In this document: positions 42,981 to 51,714 of the stretch, piece by piece
Numbering within the stretch: position 1 is the stretch's first letter
Layout: the number at the start of each line of letters is the position of its first letter
Assembly: GCF_030296775.1 (NCBI RefSeq)
Contig: NZ_AP027742.1
Span: 2,356,001 to 2,420,000, forward strand
Length of the DNA: 64,000 bases
Source of the DNA: Claveliimonas bilis
GTDB taxonomy: Bacteria; Bacillota; Clostridia; Lachnospirales; Lachnospiraceae
Direction of reading: 5' to 3'
Position numbers and translations under genes: made by a program
Notes under the pieces: model-generated
Databases searched by the model: none
What the model was told of the DNA's origin: nothing
What the model saw: only the letters and a program-made list of their open reading frames with translations

Positions 42981-43020
42981 AAATCCCGGAGACGGTATGT
43001 TTGCTCCGCCTCCGGGATTT
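42981..43020 (-). terminator. terminator of the hydABC operon, target of the intron
   Basis: AAATCCCGGAGGCGG pairs with CCGTCTCCGGGATTT (minus strand, one G-T); the T tail runs into the intron 5' end. Confidence 0.85.
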
Positions 43021-43051
43021 CTTATTATTTGTGGATCTTTTCCTTATCCGG

Positions 43052-44803
43052 CTAATTCACAGTCCTCTTTACATAAGTTGTATGCAGATATTCGTGAGCC
43101 TTATGGCTTCCCGGTTCGCCCAGATATTCCTCATAAAGCTTTTTGATCGCCGGATTTTCGTGGGATTTCCGGATTGATTTTGCCTGATCATTCCGATAGA
43201 GCACTCCTGCCCGGATGGCACGTACATCTGTAAAGTTTCTCACATCGCCGGATACCTGCGGCTGTCCGCCTCCATTGACGCATCCGCCCGGACATCCCAT
43301 GATCTCTATGAAATGATAGCTGGCTTCTCCGGATTTCACCTTATTAAGCAGATTCCTTGCATTGTTAAGTCCTGAAGCAACTGCCACTTTAATGTCCATT
43401 CCGGCCACATTGTAGCTGGCCTCCTTGATTCCTTCTGTGCCGCGCACATCGGTAAATTCCAGATTGGCAAGTTCTTCACCGGTCAGAACTTCCACTGCAG
43501 TACGAAGAGCGGCTTCCATTACTCCTCCGGTTGCGCCGAAGATCACACCTGCACCTGTAGATTCGCCCATCGGATCGTCAAATTTCTCATCCGGCAGCGC
43601 AGTAAAGTCAATGCCGCACCTTTTGATCAGCCGGGCCAGTTCTCTTGTGGTGATGGCAATATCCACATCCGGAACTCCCGCTGCATTCTGATCATCTCTT
43701 CCGATTTCAAATTTCTTTGCCGTACAGGGCATTACACTGACGGACACAATCTTTTTCGGATCGATTCCTTCTTTTTCAGCAAAATATGTTTTCAGCATCG
43801 CCCCGAACATCTGCTGGGGTGATTTGCAGCTGGACAGATTTTCTGTCATATCCGGGAAATAATGCTCACAATATTTGATCCATCCCGGTGAGCAGGAAGT
43901 GATCAGCGGAAGTACGCCGCCGTTTTTCACGCGATCCAGAAGTTCTGTAGCCTCCTCCATGATCGTAAGATCGGCTGCCCAGTCCGTATCAAATACCTTA
44001 TCAAATCCGATCCTTCTAAGTGCTGCAGCCATCTTTCCTTCTACATCTGTTCCCATGGGATATCCAAACTCTTCTCCAAGTCCCGCTCTTACGGAAGGAG
44101 CAGTCTGAACCACTACATATTTATCCGGATCTGCAATCGCTTCTATGATCTGATTTGTATAATCTTTTTCATACAATGCCCCTGTAGGACAGACTGCAAT
44201 ACACTGTCCACAGGATACACAACTGGTCTCCCCCAGCCCCATATCAAATGCGGATCCGATAAATGTATCAAATCCCCGGTTGTTGGGTCCGATCACACCG
44301 ATCCCCTGGGTCTTTTCGCACACTGCCACACAGCGCCGGCACAAAATACATTTGTTGTTGTCGCGGATCATATGAGCAGCAGAATCATCCAGCTCATAAT
44401 GATTGGTTTTTCCTTCAAAATAGTTCTCATCCTCTACTCCGTACTCCCTGCAGAGCTGCTGAAGCTCGCAGTTTCCGCTCCTTACGCATGAGAGACATTT
44501 CTTATCGTGATTGGACAAAAGAAGCTGGAGCGTTCTCCTTCTTGACTTGATCAGTTTTGGTGTGTTGGTGTACACTTCCATTCCTTCCGTCACCGGATAT
44601 ACACAGGCTGCCACCAGGTTTCTGGCTCCCTTGACTTCCACCACACACATACGGCATGCACCGATCTCATTGATTTCCTTCAGGAAACACAAAGTCGGTA
44701 TCTTAATTCCTGCCAGATGTGCCGCTTCAAGAATGGTGGAGCCGGCTGGAGCGGATACTTCAAGACCATTGATTTTTAAGTTTACGTTTTCCATATTCTC
44801 CAT
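43052..44803 (-). CDS. hydA: [FeFe] hydrogenase catalytic subunit HydA (NADH/ferredoxin-linked, bifurcating type)
   Basis: 583 residues. N-terminal [2Fe-2S] domain (C39-C50-C53-C67 region), a His-Cys3 [4Fe-4S] motif (HDKKCLSCVRSGNC), two [4Fe-4S] ferredoxin motifs (CILCRRCVAVC, CVSCGQCIAVC), then the H-cluster domain with TSCSPGW (L1), MPCTAKKFE (L2) and MGCPGGCVNGGGQP (L3), and the small-subunit-like tail. It makes or oxidises H2. Fusion layout and neighbours hydB and hydC indicate the trimeric electron-bifurcating enzyme that uses NADH plus reduced ferredoxin. It starts 6 bases after hydB. Confidence 0.96.
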   Translation of the reverse strand: MENMENVNLKINGLEVSAPAGSTILEAAHLAGIKIPTLCFLKEINEIGACRMCVVEVKGARNLVAACVYPVTEGMEVYTNTPKLIKSRRRTLQLLLSNHDKKCLSCVRSGNCELQQLCREYGVEDENYFEGKTNHYELDDSAAHMIRDNNKCILCRRCVAVCEKTQGIGVIGPNNRGFDTFIGSAFDMGLGETSCVSCGQCIAVCPTGALYEKDYTNQIIEAIADPDKYVVVQTAPSVRAGLGEEFGYPMGTDVEGKMAAALRRIGFDKVFDTDWAADLTIMEEATELLDRVKNGGVLPLITSCSPGWIKYCEHYFPDMTENLSSCKSPQQMFGAMLKTYFAEKEGIDPKKIVSVSVMPCTAKKFEIGRDDQNAAGVPDVDIAITTRELARLIKRCGIDFTALPDEKFDDPMGESTGAGVIFGATGGVMEAALRTAVEVLTGEELANLEFTDVRGTEGIKEASYNVAGMDIKVAVASGLNNARNLLNKVKSGEASYHFIEIMGCPGGCVNGGGQPQVSGDVRNFTDVRAIRAGVLYRNDQAKSIRKSHENPAIKKLYEEYLGEPGSHKAHEYLHTTYVKRTVN

Positions 44804-44809
44804 CCTCCA

Positions 44810-46597
44810 TTATTCTTTGTAAATAGCACCAAAACGACATTTCTCCATGCAGGCGCCGCATTTCACACATTTCTCCTGATTGATCACATGCGGCTCTTTT
44901 ACCTTGCCGATGATAGCGTCGTTCGGACAGGTTCTTGCACACAGAGTACATCCTTTACATTTATCTGCATCAATCCGGTACTGCAGAAGATCCTTACAGA
45001 CTCCTGCCGGACATTTCTTGTCTACAATATGAGCGATATATTCGTCCCGGAAATACCGCAGGGTGGAAAGAACCGGATTGGGAGCTGTCTGCCCCAGCGC
45101 ACACAGAGAATTGGATTTCAGATGTTCTGCCAGTTCTTCCAGGCGATCGAGATCCTCCATGGTTCCCTGACCCTTGGTGATCTTTTCCAGAATTTCCAGC
45201 ATGCGCCTTGTTCCCACACGGCACGGCGTACATTTTCCACAGGATTCATCCACTGTAAATTCCAGGAAGAATTTAGCGATATCCACCATACAGGTATCTT
45301 CATCCATAACGATCAGTCCGCCGGATCCCATCATGGAACCAATGGCGATCAGGTTATCGTAATCAATAGGAACATCAAAATGCTCTGCCGGGATACAGCC
45401 GCCGGACGGTCCTCCGGTCTGGGCCGCTTTGAATTTCTTGCCTCCCGGGATTCCTCCTCCGATCTCCTCTACAATCTCCCGGAGTGTAGTTCCCATTGGA
45501 ATCTCCACAAGTCCCGTATTGTTTACTTTACCGCCGAGGGCAAAAACTTTTGTTCCTTTGGACTTCTCCGTTCCCATAGATGCAAACCATTCCGGTCCGT
45601 TCAAAATGATCTGCGGAATGTTTGCGTAAGTTTCCACATTGTTAAGGATCGTCGGCTTCTGGAACAATCCTTTCAGCGCCGGGAACGGCGGACGGGGACG
45701 AGGCTCCCCTCTGTTTCCTTCAATGGATGTCATAAGAGCAGTCTCTTCGCCGCATACAAAGGCACCGGCTCCAAGACGAAGCTCAATATCAAAATCAAAT
45801 CCGGTTCCGAAAATATCTTTTCCCAGAAGACCGTATTCTCTTGCCTGACCGATGGCAATGTTCAAACGCTCTACCGCGATCGGATATTCTGCACGCACAT
45901 AGATATATCCCTGGGATGCTCCGATAGCGTATCCTGCAATTGCCATAGCTTCCAGTACAACATGGGGATCACCTTCCAGTACAGATCGATCCATGAATGC
46001 ACCGGGATCCCCTTCATCTGCATTACAGCAGACATATTTCTGATCCGCCTCATTTGCCGCTGCAAACTTCCATTTCAGACCTGTGGGGAATCCTGCTCCT
46101 CCCCTTCCTCTAAGTCCGCTGTCCAGAAGGATCTGGATCACATCCTCCGGTTTCATCTCTGTCAGCACTTTTCCGAGCGCCTCATAGCCTCTTGTACCGA
46201 TATATTCTTCAATATTCTCCGGATTGATCACACCGCAGTTCCTAAGGGCGATTCTGTGCTGTTTCTTATAAAACTTTGTCTCCTGCAGGGGAAGCACTTC
46301 CGTTCCTTTTACTGTCTCATCATAGAGGAGACGTTTTACAACTCTTCCTTTCAGCAGATGTTCCGATACAATTTCCGGGATATCTTCCTCCTTTACCATG
46401 GAATAGAAGGAACCTTCCGGGTATACGATCATAATAGGGCCTAAGGCGCACAGGCCGAAACATCCTGTTTTCACAACGCCAACTTCATTTTCCAGCCCCT
46501 GCTTTCTGATTTCTTCTTCCAGTTTCTCTCTGATCCTCTGGCTGCCTGAGGAGGTACATCCGGTTCCTCCACAGACCAGTACATGTGAACGATACAT
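44810..46597 (-). CDS. hydB: bifurcating hydrogenase NADH/FMN subunit HydB (NuoF-like)
   Basis: 595 residues: N-terminal thioredoxin-like [2Fe-2S] domain (CGGTGC, TGCFGLC), NuoF core with NAD/FMN motifs GRGGAGFPTGLKW and GEETALMTSIEG, [4Fe-4S] site CGKCTPCRVG ... C, and two C-terminal ferredoxin motifs (CKGCTLCARTC, CVKCGACMEKC). It oxidises NADH and is the likely site of flavin-based bifurcation. ATG 46597 follows AAAAGGAGGTTACAT; an upstream in-frame extension has no ribosome site. Confidence 0.96.
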   Translation of the reverse strand: MYRSHVLVCGGTGCTSSGSQRIREKLEEEIRKQGLENEVGVVKTGCFGLCALGPIMIVYPEGSFYSMVKEEDIPEIVSEHLLKGRVVKRLLYDETVKGTEVLPLQETKFYKKQHRIALRNCGVINPENIEEYIGTRGYEALGKVLTEMKPEDVIQILLDSGLRGRGGAGFPTGLKWKFAAANEADQKYVCCNADEGDPGAFMDRSVLEGDPHVVLEAMAIAGYAIGASQGYIYVRAEYPIAVERLNIAIGQAREYGLLGKDIFGTGFDFDIELRLGAGAFVCGEETALMTSIEGNRGEPRPRPPFPALKGLFQKPTILNNVETYANIPQIILNGPEWFASMGTEKSKGTKVFALGGKVNNTGLVEIPMGTTLREIVEEIGGGIPGGKKFKAAQTGGPSGGCIPAEHFDVPIDYDNLIAIGSMMGSGGLIVMDEDTCMVDIAKFFLEFTVDESCGKCTPCRVGTRRMLEILEKITKGQGTMEDLDRLEELAEHLKSNSLCALGQTAPNPVLSTLRYFRDEYIAHIVDKKCPAGVCKDLLQYRIDADKCKGCTLCARTCPNDAIIGKVKEPHVINQEKCVKCGACMEKCRFGAIYKE

Positions 46598-46610
46598 ATG
46601 TAACCTCCTT

Positions 46611-46991
46611 TTATTCTTTACTGATTTTTTCCGCTGCAAGCGTATATTTTGTTACAACCTGCCCGCCCTTAAGATGCAGGCGGAACACTTCCATTGCCTT
46701 TTCCGGCGTCATTTTCACATAAGTAACCTTTTCTTTGCCCGGCTCCATCACCTCAACAATCGGCTCATACTGACAAAGTCCGATGCATCCGGTCTGGGTT
46801 ACGTTAATATTATTTAATCCTTCCTCCTGTACAGCATCTGCCAGCGCTGCCAGAACCGGGCGGGCGCCGCTTGCGATTCCGCAGGTTGCCATACCCACAA
46901 CTACTCTTGTCTGTGTCGCATCTTCGGAGCGGAAGCCGACTTTTCCCTGCATTTTCTCTCTAATTGCCCGTAACTCTTCCAGAGATTTCAT
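46611..46991 (-). CDS. [2Fe-2S] thioredoxin-like ferredoxin of the hydrogenase operon
   Basis: 126 residues, with MATCGIASGARP and TQTGCIGLCQYEP, the pattern of small NuoE-like ferredoxins found in hyd operons (three cysteines are visible, one fewer than usual). Probably an electron carrier between HydC/HydB and partners. Located between the HATPase and hydB genes with short gaps. Confidence 0.87.
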   Translation of the reverse strand: MKSLEELRAIREKMQGKVGFRSEDATQTRVVVGMATCGIASGARPVLAALADAVQEEGLNNINVTQTGCIGLCQYEPIVEVMEPGKEKVTYVKMTPEKAMEVFRLHLKGGQVVTKYTLAAEKISKE

Positions 46992-47024
46992 ACTCTTCCT
47001 CCATTTCTTTTTCAGATCTTTCCG

Positions 47025-47582
47025 TTACAAATTTTTCCCTCCGCTTACTTCCCTGTGATTTTCCTTAAGATAATCCATAATGAATGCGGAAACTTCCGGG
47101 GAATGAAGCGGCACATCGCCTAACATTTCTTTCATCTCTCTTGTATCGAGGACAAATTCCCGGCCATCGCACGCATAACGATACCGAAAATCCACTTCCT
47201 CATGGTATACCATCAGATTATGTACAGTCATACTCATATCGCCAAGAGGCATTCTGTCAATACTGGACAGGACAAACCGGGCGGTAAGGACCGTCCCTTT
47301 CCCTTTCTTGGATGTAATCTGAAAGCTCCCTCCTGATATTTCCGCTGCCTGCTTAAAAAACGGAACACCAAGCCCTACCTTGCGCGTTGTCCGGGTAGTA
47401 AAAAAGGGATCCGTCACTCTTTGCACCTGTTCAGGGTCCATACCGGATCCGTTATCTTTGATGGTAATACTAAGAGAATCTTCTGCAGTACTGACTGCAA
47501 CTTCTATTTCGACAAAAGCTGCTCCCGCACGGACAGAATTTTCCGCCGTATCAAGAACATGCAATGATATTTCCGGCAGCAT
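47025..47582 (-). CDS. HATPase (histidine-kinase-like ATPase) protein in the hydrogenase operon
   Basis: 185 residues. GHKL ATPase boxes are visible: N-box HVLDTAENSVRAG, G1 IKDNGSGMD, F-region FFTTRTTRKVGLGVPF. There is no dimerisation/phosphoacceptor histidine domain, so it is not a complete sensor kinase. The C-terminal ~60 residues are of unknown fold. It is embedded between hydC (3-base gap) and the [2Fe-2S] gene. Proteins of this kind accompany hydABC in other Clostridia; a regulatory or assembly role is inferred only. Confidence 0.85.
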   Translation of the reverse strand: MLPEISLHVLDTAENSVRAGAAFVEIEVAVSTAEDSLSITIKDNGSGMDPEQVQRVTDPFFTTRTTRKVGLGVPFFKQAAEISGGSFQITSKKGKGTVLTARFVLSSIDRMPLGDMSMTVHNLMVYHEEVDFRYRYACDGREFVLDTREMKEMLGDVPLHSPEVSAFIMDYLKENHREVSGGKNL

Positions 47583-47585
47583 AGG

Positions 47586-48080
47586 CTATTCGTACTTTGC
47601 CAAAATATCGTCAATATCATCTACTTTTAACCTGCCATATACATCGTCATTGATGGTCATGACAGGGGCCAGACCACAGGCACCGATACAACGGCACGCA
47701 TCCAGGGAAAACTTACCGTCGGGGGTACATTCTCCTCCCACGATCCCCAGCTTTTCCATCAACTTATTGTAGATGTCGCCGGAGCCCTTTACATAGCATG
47801 CCGTGCCAAGACAGACGGAAATCTTATATCTGCCCTTGGGACTTAACGTAAACTGAGAATAAAATGTCGCAACGCCATAAATTTTTTCCAGCGGTATTCC
47901 CGTTTCATTGGAAATGATCTTCTGCACTTCTATCGGAAGATATCCGTAAATATCCTGCGCCTTTTGCAGGATAGGCATAAGCGCACCTTTTTCATCTTTC
48001 ATTTCGCGGATCACTTCCAGCAGTGCCTGTTCCTGTGCTTCAGTTCCGCGAAACGGAACTGATGTTTTCTTAGAAAGCAT
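47586..48080 (-). CDS. hydC: bifurcating hydrogenase subunit HydC (NuoE-like)
   Basis: 164-residue NuoE homolog. The thioredoxin-like [2Fe-2S] site has CLGTAC and CRCIGAC. The helical N-terminus (LPIEVQKIISNETGIPLEKIYG) is typical. It is the first gene of the minus-strand operon hydC, HATPase, [2Fe-2S], hydB, hydA. Confidence 0.95.
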   Translation of the reverse strand: MLSKKTSVPFRGTEAQEQALLEVIREMKDEKGALMPILQKAQDIYGYLPIEVQKIISNETGIPLEKIYGVATFYSQFTLSPKGRYKISVCLGTACYVKGSGDIYNKLMEKLGIVGGECTPDGKFSLDACRCIGACGLAPVMTINDDVYGRLKVDDIDDILAKYE

Positions 48081-48305
48081 TTCTGAACCTCCCTTGTTTG
48101 TATTTTGTCTGAAAATTGCCCAGCGCTCCTATATAGAGGCTGACTATTGTTTATAACACATTCTACCACAGTACATACTAAATATCCACTTATTTTTTCC
48201 TTATATTTTGTTAAATTTGTTTACATTCAAGCTATTTTTTTCACAATCATGTCAATAAATGCACAATATTTAACCTCGTTTTTTATATATTTTATACAAA
48301 ATGTA
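48081..48305. promoter_or_regulatory. divergent control region between hydC and the DRTGG operon
   Basis: No gene seen. On the minus strand, TGGATA, 17 bases, TAGAAT (around 48150-48180) is a weak candidate promoter for hydC. A TTGTTAAATTTG half-site resembling a Rex box occurs near 48208 but lacks the second half. Confidence 0.35.
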
Positions 48306-48334
48306 TTGATTTGCCATATTCTCAATGCTATACT
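48306..48334 (+). promoter_or_regulatory. promoter of the DRTGG/hydrogenase-like/PHP operon
   Basis: TTGATT (48306-48311), 17 bases, TATACT (48329-48334), about 50 bases before the first start codon. Confidence 0.6.
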
Positions 48335-48385
48335 TTATTAAAGTCAATTGTTTCATATTAGTATTCTGTTTTGCAGGAGGTTCCT

Positions 48386-48739
48386 ATGATAATCAGAGAA
48401 ATCCAATCGCTCCTGAAGGCCCGTATTCTGGAGGGCGAAGCACAGCTTGACCACACTGTCTCCGAAGCCTTTGCCTCGGATATGATGAGTGATGTGCTGG
48501 CTTATGCTTCTCCCCATTCCGCCCTTCTCACCGGCCTTTGCAATCCGCAGGTCATACGTACTGCAGAAATGATGGATATGCCGTGCATTATTTTTGTCCA
48601 GGGAAAATCCCCCGGCTTAGAGGCTCTTGCTCTTGCGGGAGAAAGGGATATCTGTATTTTGCAGACATCTTTGGACATGTTCTGCGCATGCGGTATCCTG
48701 TATACTCACGGACTGCCTGGAGGTGGTGCGCATGAGTAA
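48386..48739 (+). CDS. DRTGG domain protein of the hydrogenase-associated operon
   Basis: 117 residues, a stand-alone DRTGG-type domain (LLTGLCNPQVIRTAEMMDMP ... CIIFVQGKSP). DRTGG domains are small regulatory domains seen in pyruvate/phosphate metabolism proteins and beside [FeFe] hydrogenases. ATG 48386 follows GCAGGAGGTTCCT. It overlaps the next gene by 8 bases. It may bind a ligand and control its partners; the ligand is unknown. Confidence 0.78.
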   Translation: MIIREIQSLLKARILEGEAQLDHTVSEAFASDMMSDVLAYASPHSALLTGLCNPQVIRTAEMMDMPCIIFVQGKSPGLEALALAGERDICILQTSLDMFCACGILYTHGLPGGGAHE

Positions 48740-49154
48740 AACACTGACATTTGAATATCAGGTTCCGGGCGATGATTTTACCCGCGCCGGCGAAGCAAGC
48801 AGCAGCGTAAAGAATAAGCTGAAAATGATGGGTGTAGACAGCACAGTGATCCGCAAAGTGTCCATTGCCATGTATGAAGGAGAGATCAACATGGTGATCC
48901 ACGCAAACGGCGGTACAATCAAAGTACTGGTCTCTGATGACAACATCCGGATCATCCTTGCCGACACCGGCCCCGGCATTCCCGATGTGGAAAAAGCCAT
49001 GCAGCAGGGATACTCTACCGCTCCGGAGGAAGTTCGTTCTCTTGGCTTCGGCGCCGGAATGGGACTTCCCAATATGAAGAAGTATTCTGACGATATGAAG
49101 ATCGACACCATAATCGGAAGCGGAACTACCGTCACCATGGATATCCATATGTAA
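48732..49154 (+). CDS. RsbW/SpoIIAB-like ATPase (anti-sigma factor type)
   Basis: 140 residues. GHKL boxes: N-box AMYEGEINMVIHANGG, G1 LADTGPGIPD and GAGMGLPNMKKYSDD. Single-domain proteins with this layout act as anti-sigma or anti-anti-sigma kinases. No sigma or STAS partner is encoded nearby, so the target is unknown. ATG 48732 lies within the end of the DRTGG gene, showing coupled expression. Confidence 0.83.
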   Translation: MSKTLTFEYQVPGDDFTRAGEASSSVKNKLKMMGVDSTVIRKVSIAMYEGEINMVIHANGGTIKVLVSDDNIRIILADTGPGIPDVEKAMQQGYSTAPEEVRSLGFGAGMGLPNMKKYSDDMKIDTIIGSGTTVTMDIHM

Positions 49155-49196
49155 GAGATTCATCAAAAGGACTGACAGGAAGGAGGCACTTCAGCT

Positions 49197-50579
49197 TTGG
49201 ATCATAACGATAAATTTATAAATTCTGTAAAACTGGATAAGGACGCCTGCACCGGCTGCATCAACTGCATCAAATACTGTCCCACCCAGGCAATACGGGT
49301 ACATAACGGCAAGGCTTCCATAAATCCGGATTTCTGCGTGGACTGCGGACGGTGTATCCGCTACTGCCCCAACCATGCCAAAATACCTGTATCTGACTCC
49401 CTGGAGGAGATCACACATTATAAATACACAGTGGCTCTCCCCGCCCCTTCCCTCTATGCGCAGTTCAACAATCTGACAAACATAGATATTGTGTTAAATG
49501 CCCTGATCTCTATGGGATTTGATGATGTTTTTGAAGTGAGTGCGGCAGCGGAGCTTGTTTCGGAAATGACAAGAAATTACATTGCACAGCATCGGGATGA
49601 AGCTCCTTTCATCAGTACAGCCTGTCCCACCATTGTCCGTATGATCCGGGTTCGCTTTCCTACGCTTATCCCCCGTCTTCTGCCCCTTAAGCCTCCTGTG
49701 GAGATCGCAGCCGAGATTGCCAGAAAAAAGGCAATGGAAAAGACAGGACTTCCCGCTTCGGATATCGGGATCTTTTTCATTTCTCCCTGTCCTTCCAAGG
49801 TAACTTATGCCAAAGCACCTCTTGGCATTGAAAAAAGCCAGATTGACAAGGTATTGGCGATCAAGGACGTTTACCCCGTCCTCTTAACTCATATGACCCA
49901 CGATGAGTCCCGCCTGAAGCCGCTTGCCGCCTCCGGCCGTATCGGAATTGGCTGGAGCAACAGCGGGGGAGAGGCAGCCGGGCTGATCACAGACAATTAT
50001 CTGGCAGCTGACGGCATTATGAACGTCCTTCGCGTCCTGAGCGATCTGGAAGATGAAAAATTTTACGGTCTGAAGTTCGTGGAACTGAATGCCTGCAACG
50101 GCGGCTGTGTCGGCGGCGCTTTGACGGTGGAAAATCCCTACATTGCCACTGCAAAGACGAAGAAGCTGCACCGCTATCTTCCTGTGTCCCGCACCCACTC
50201 CAACATGTATCCCGATGTGGATTATCACTGGGACAGCTATGTGGAATACGAGCCTGTATTCCGGCTTGGGAAGACATTCCGGGAAAGTCTGGAAATGATG
50301 GGCATGGTAGAAGAGCTGACAGAACAGCTCCCCGGCCTGGACTGCGGCTCCTGCGGTGCGCCCACATGCCGTGCTCTGGCCGAAGATATTGTAAGGGGCG
50401 AGGCAGACAGAACCGACTGTATCTATGTATTTTTTGAATATATCGGAAATCTCTCCCGGGAAATTTCCTATACGGCGCGGAATCTTACTTCTTCTGAAGA
50501 CGGATCTGAAATTTCCAGGGAAGACCTGGAAGACTATGTAAAAAAACTGGAGGCAGAGTTAAAGAGAAAGGATGTGTAA
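49197..50579 (+). CDS. [FeFe]-hydrogenase-like protein of unknown function (group D-like)
   Basis: 460 residues: two ferredoxin motifs (CTGCINCIKYC, CVDCGRCIRYC), a hydrogenase large-subunit domain with STACPTIV (L1), SPCPSKV (L2) and NACNGGCVGG (L3), and a C-terminal Fe-S motif (CGSCGAPTCRALAEDI). The core cysteines that hold the H-cluster remain, but surrounding residues differ strongly from catalytic HydA, and there is no PAS domain. It likely senses or relays electrons rather than turning over H2. The start is TTG 49197 with GGAGG 11 bases upstream. It is flanked by two DRTGG genes. Confidence 0.87.
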   Translation: MDHNDKFINSVKLDKDACTGCINCIKYCPTQAIRVHNGKASINPDFCVDCGRCIRYCPNHAKIPVSDSLEEITHYKYTVALPAPSLYAQFNNLTNIDIVLNALISMGFDDVFEVSAAAELVSEMTRNYIAQHRDEAPFISTACPTIVRMIRVRFPTLIPRLLPLKPPVEIAAEIARKKAMEKTGLPASDIGIFFISPCPSKVTYAKAPLGIEKSQIDKVLAIKDVYPVLLTHMTHDESRLKPLAASGRIGIGWSNSGGEAAGLITDNYLAADGIMNVLRVLSDLEDEKFYGLKFVELNACNGGCVGGALTVENPYIATAKTKKLHRYLPVSRTHSNMYPDVDYHWDSYVEYEPVFRLGKTFRESLEMMGMVEELTEQLPGLDCGSCGAPTCRALAEDIVRGEADRTDCIYVFFEYIGNLSREISYTARNLTSSEDGSEISREDLEDYVKKLEAELKRKDV

Positions 50580-50581
50580 AA

Positions 50582-50911
50582 ATGGCTTCTGTACAGGATC
50601 TTATCAATTCCGGAATATTCCATACCGAAAATCCGGGGAGAAGCGAACAGCCGATCACCCGTGTATTTTGCTGCGACCTCTTAAGCGTCGCCATGGGGAA
50701 AGCGCCTTCCGGCTGCGCCTGGGTCACAGTCATTGGCAACCGGAACACCCTGGCTGTCGCTTCTCTTGCAGATGTATCCTGCATCGTCCTTGCGGAAGGG
50801 GCCTCTTTTACAGAGGACGATATGCAGTGTGCCAAAGAGCAGGAAATCGCAGTATTTTCCACGGATCTTCCTGTCTTTGAAGCCGCGCTGAAGGTTCATC
50901 AGCTGTTATGA
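50582..50911 (+). CDS. second DRTGG-like domain protein
   Basis: 109 residues, similar in plan to the first small protein (VFCCDLLSVAMGKAPSG, ASLADVSCIVLAEG, IAVFSTDLPVFEAA). It begins 2 bases after the hydrogenase-like gene and overlaps the PHP gene by 4 bases. A paired regulatory role with the first DRTGG protein is an inference. Confidence 0.75.
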   Translation: MASVQDLINSGIFHTENPGRSEQPITRVFCCDLLSVAMGKAPSGCAWVTVIGNRNTLAVASLADVSCIVLAEGASFTEDDMQCAKEQEIAVFSTDLPVFEAALKVHQLL

Positions 50912-51633
50912 TCCCGCTCTATTATGACCTGCACATCCATTCCTGCCTGTCGCCCTGCGGAGATGACGATATGACCCCTTCCAACATCACCGGCATGGCC
51001 GCAGTCAAGAATCTGGATGTCATTGCACTTACGGATCACAATTCCTGCAGGAACTGCCCTGCTGCCATAGAGGCTGGCAAACGTCTGGGAATCACAGTCC
51101 TTCCCGGCATGGAACTCACTACATCGGAAGAGATCCATGTCCTTTTCCTGTTTGCCTCCCTCGGTCGCGCCCTTTCCTTTGACGCCTATGTGTATGAGCA
51201 TCTTCTTCCCGTAAGAAACCGCCCGGAAATCTTCGGCACTCAGCTGATCGTAGATGAAAATGACAAAGTGTCCGGATCCCTGGATAAACTTCTGATCAGC
51301 GCCACAGACATCCCTTTTGATGAAACGGGAAAGCTGGCTGACTCCTTTGGCGGCATCTGTTTTCCGGCCCATCTTGACAAGTCCTCTACCAGCCTGATCT
51401 CCAATCTGGGAGCGATCCCGCCGGACAGCACCTTTTCCTGTGCAGAACTGAAAGATATGAAAAATCTGCACCGGCTGAAAAGAGAACACCACTATCTGGA
51501 AAACTGCCGGATTCTCTCCAGCTCGGACGCCCACTATCTATGGGATATTGCAGAGCCAAACCTGCAGATCTATGCCCGTTCAAAGTCTCCTTCTGATATC
51601 TTGGAAGCACTTGGCCGCGGTGTTTTAAGATGA
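50908..51633 (+). CDS. PHP domain phosphoesterase
   Basis: 241-residue metal-dependent phosphoesterase. PHP motifs: YDLHIHSCLSPCGDDD (I), LTDHNSCRN (II), FPAHLDK (III), SSSDAH (IV). This family hydrolyses phosphate esters or dinucleotides, and the last gene of a hydrogenase-linked operon may make or remove a nucleotide signal. Overlaps the DRTGG gene start-to-stop (ATGA). Confidence 0.9.
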   Translation: MIPLYYDLHIHSCLSPCGDDDMTPSNITGMAAVKNLDVIALTDHNSCRNCPAAIEAGKRLGITVLPGMELTTSEEIHVLFLFASLGRALSFDAYVYEHLLPVRNRPEIFGTQLIVDENDKVSGSLDKLLISATDIPFDETGKLADSFGGICFPAHLDKSSTSLISNLGAIPPDSTFSCAELKDMKNLHRLKREHHYLENCRILSSSDAHYLWDIAEPNLQIYARSKSPSDILEALGRGVLR

Positions 51634-51655
51634 GCAGGAACGCTTTTAGAAATGC

Positions 51656-51684
51656 TTGACTTTTGAAAAACGCCATGCTATTAT
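51656..51684 (+). promoter_or_regulatory. promoter of the cobalamin-regulated cbi operon
   Basis: TTGACT (51656-51661), exactly 17 bases, TATTAT (51679-51684), just upstream of the riboswitch. Confidence 0.75.
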
Positions 51685-51714
51685 TTATCCTGTTAAAAGT
51701 AAAACTAAATACAT

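Noticed and set aside
44888-46444. 518-codon open frame on the plus strand
   Set aside because: It is the antisense shadow of hydB; the hydB side has complete Fe-S and NAD motifs.
48197-48230. Rex-like redox operator (TTGTTAAATTTGTTTACA) near hydC
   Set aside because: Only one half-site fits; the second half does not form the expected inverted copy.
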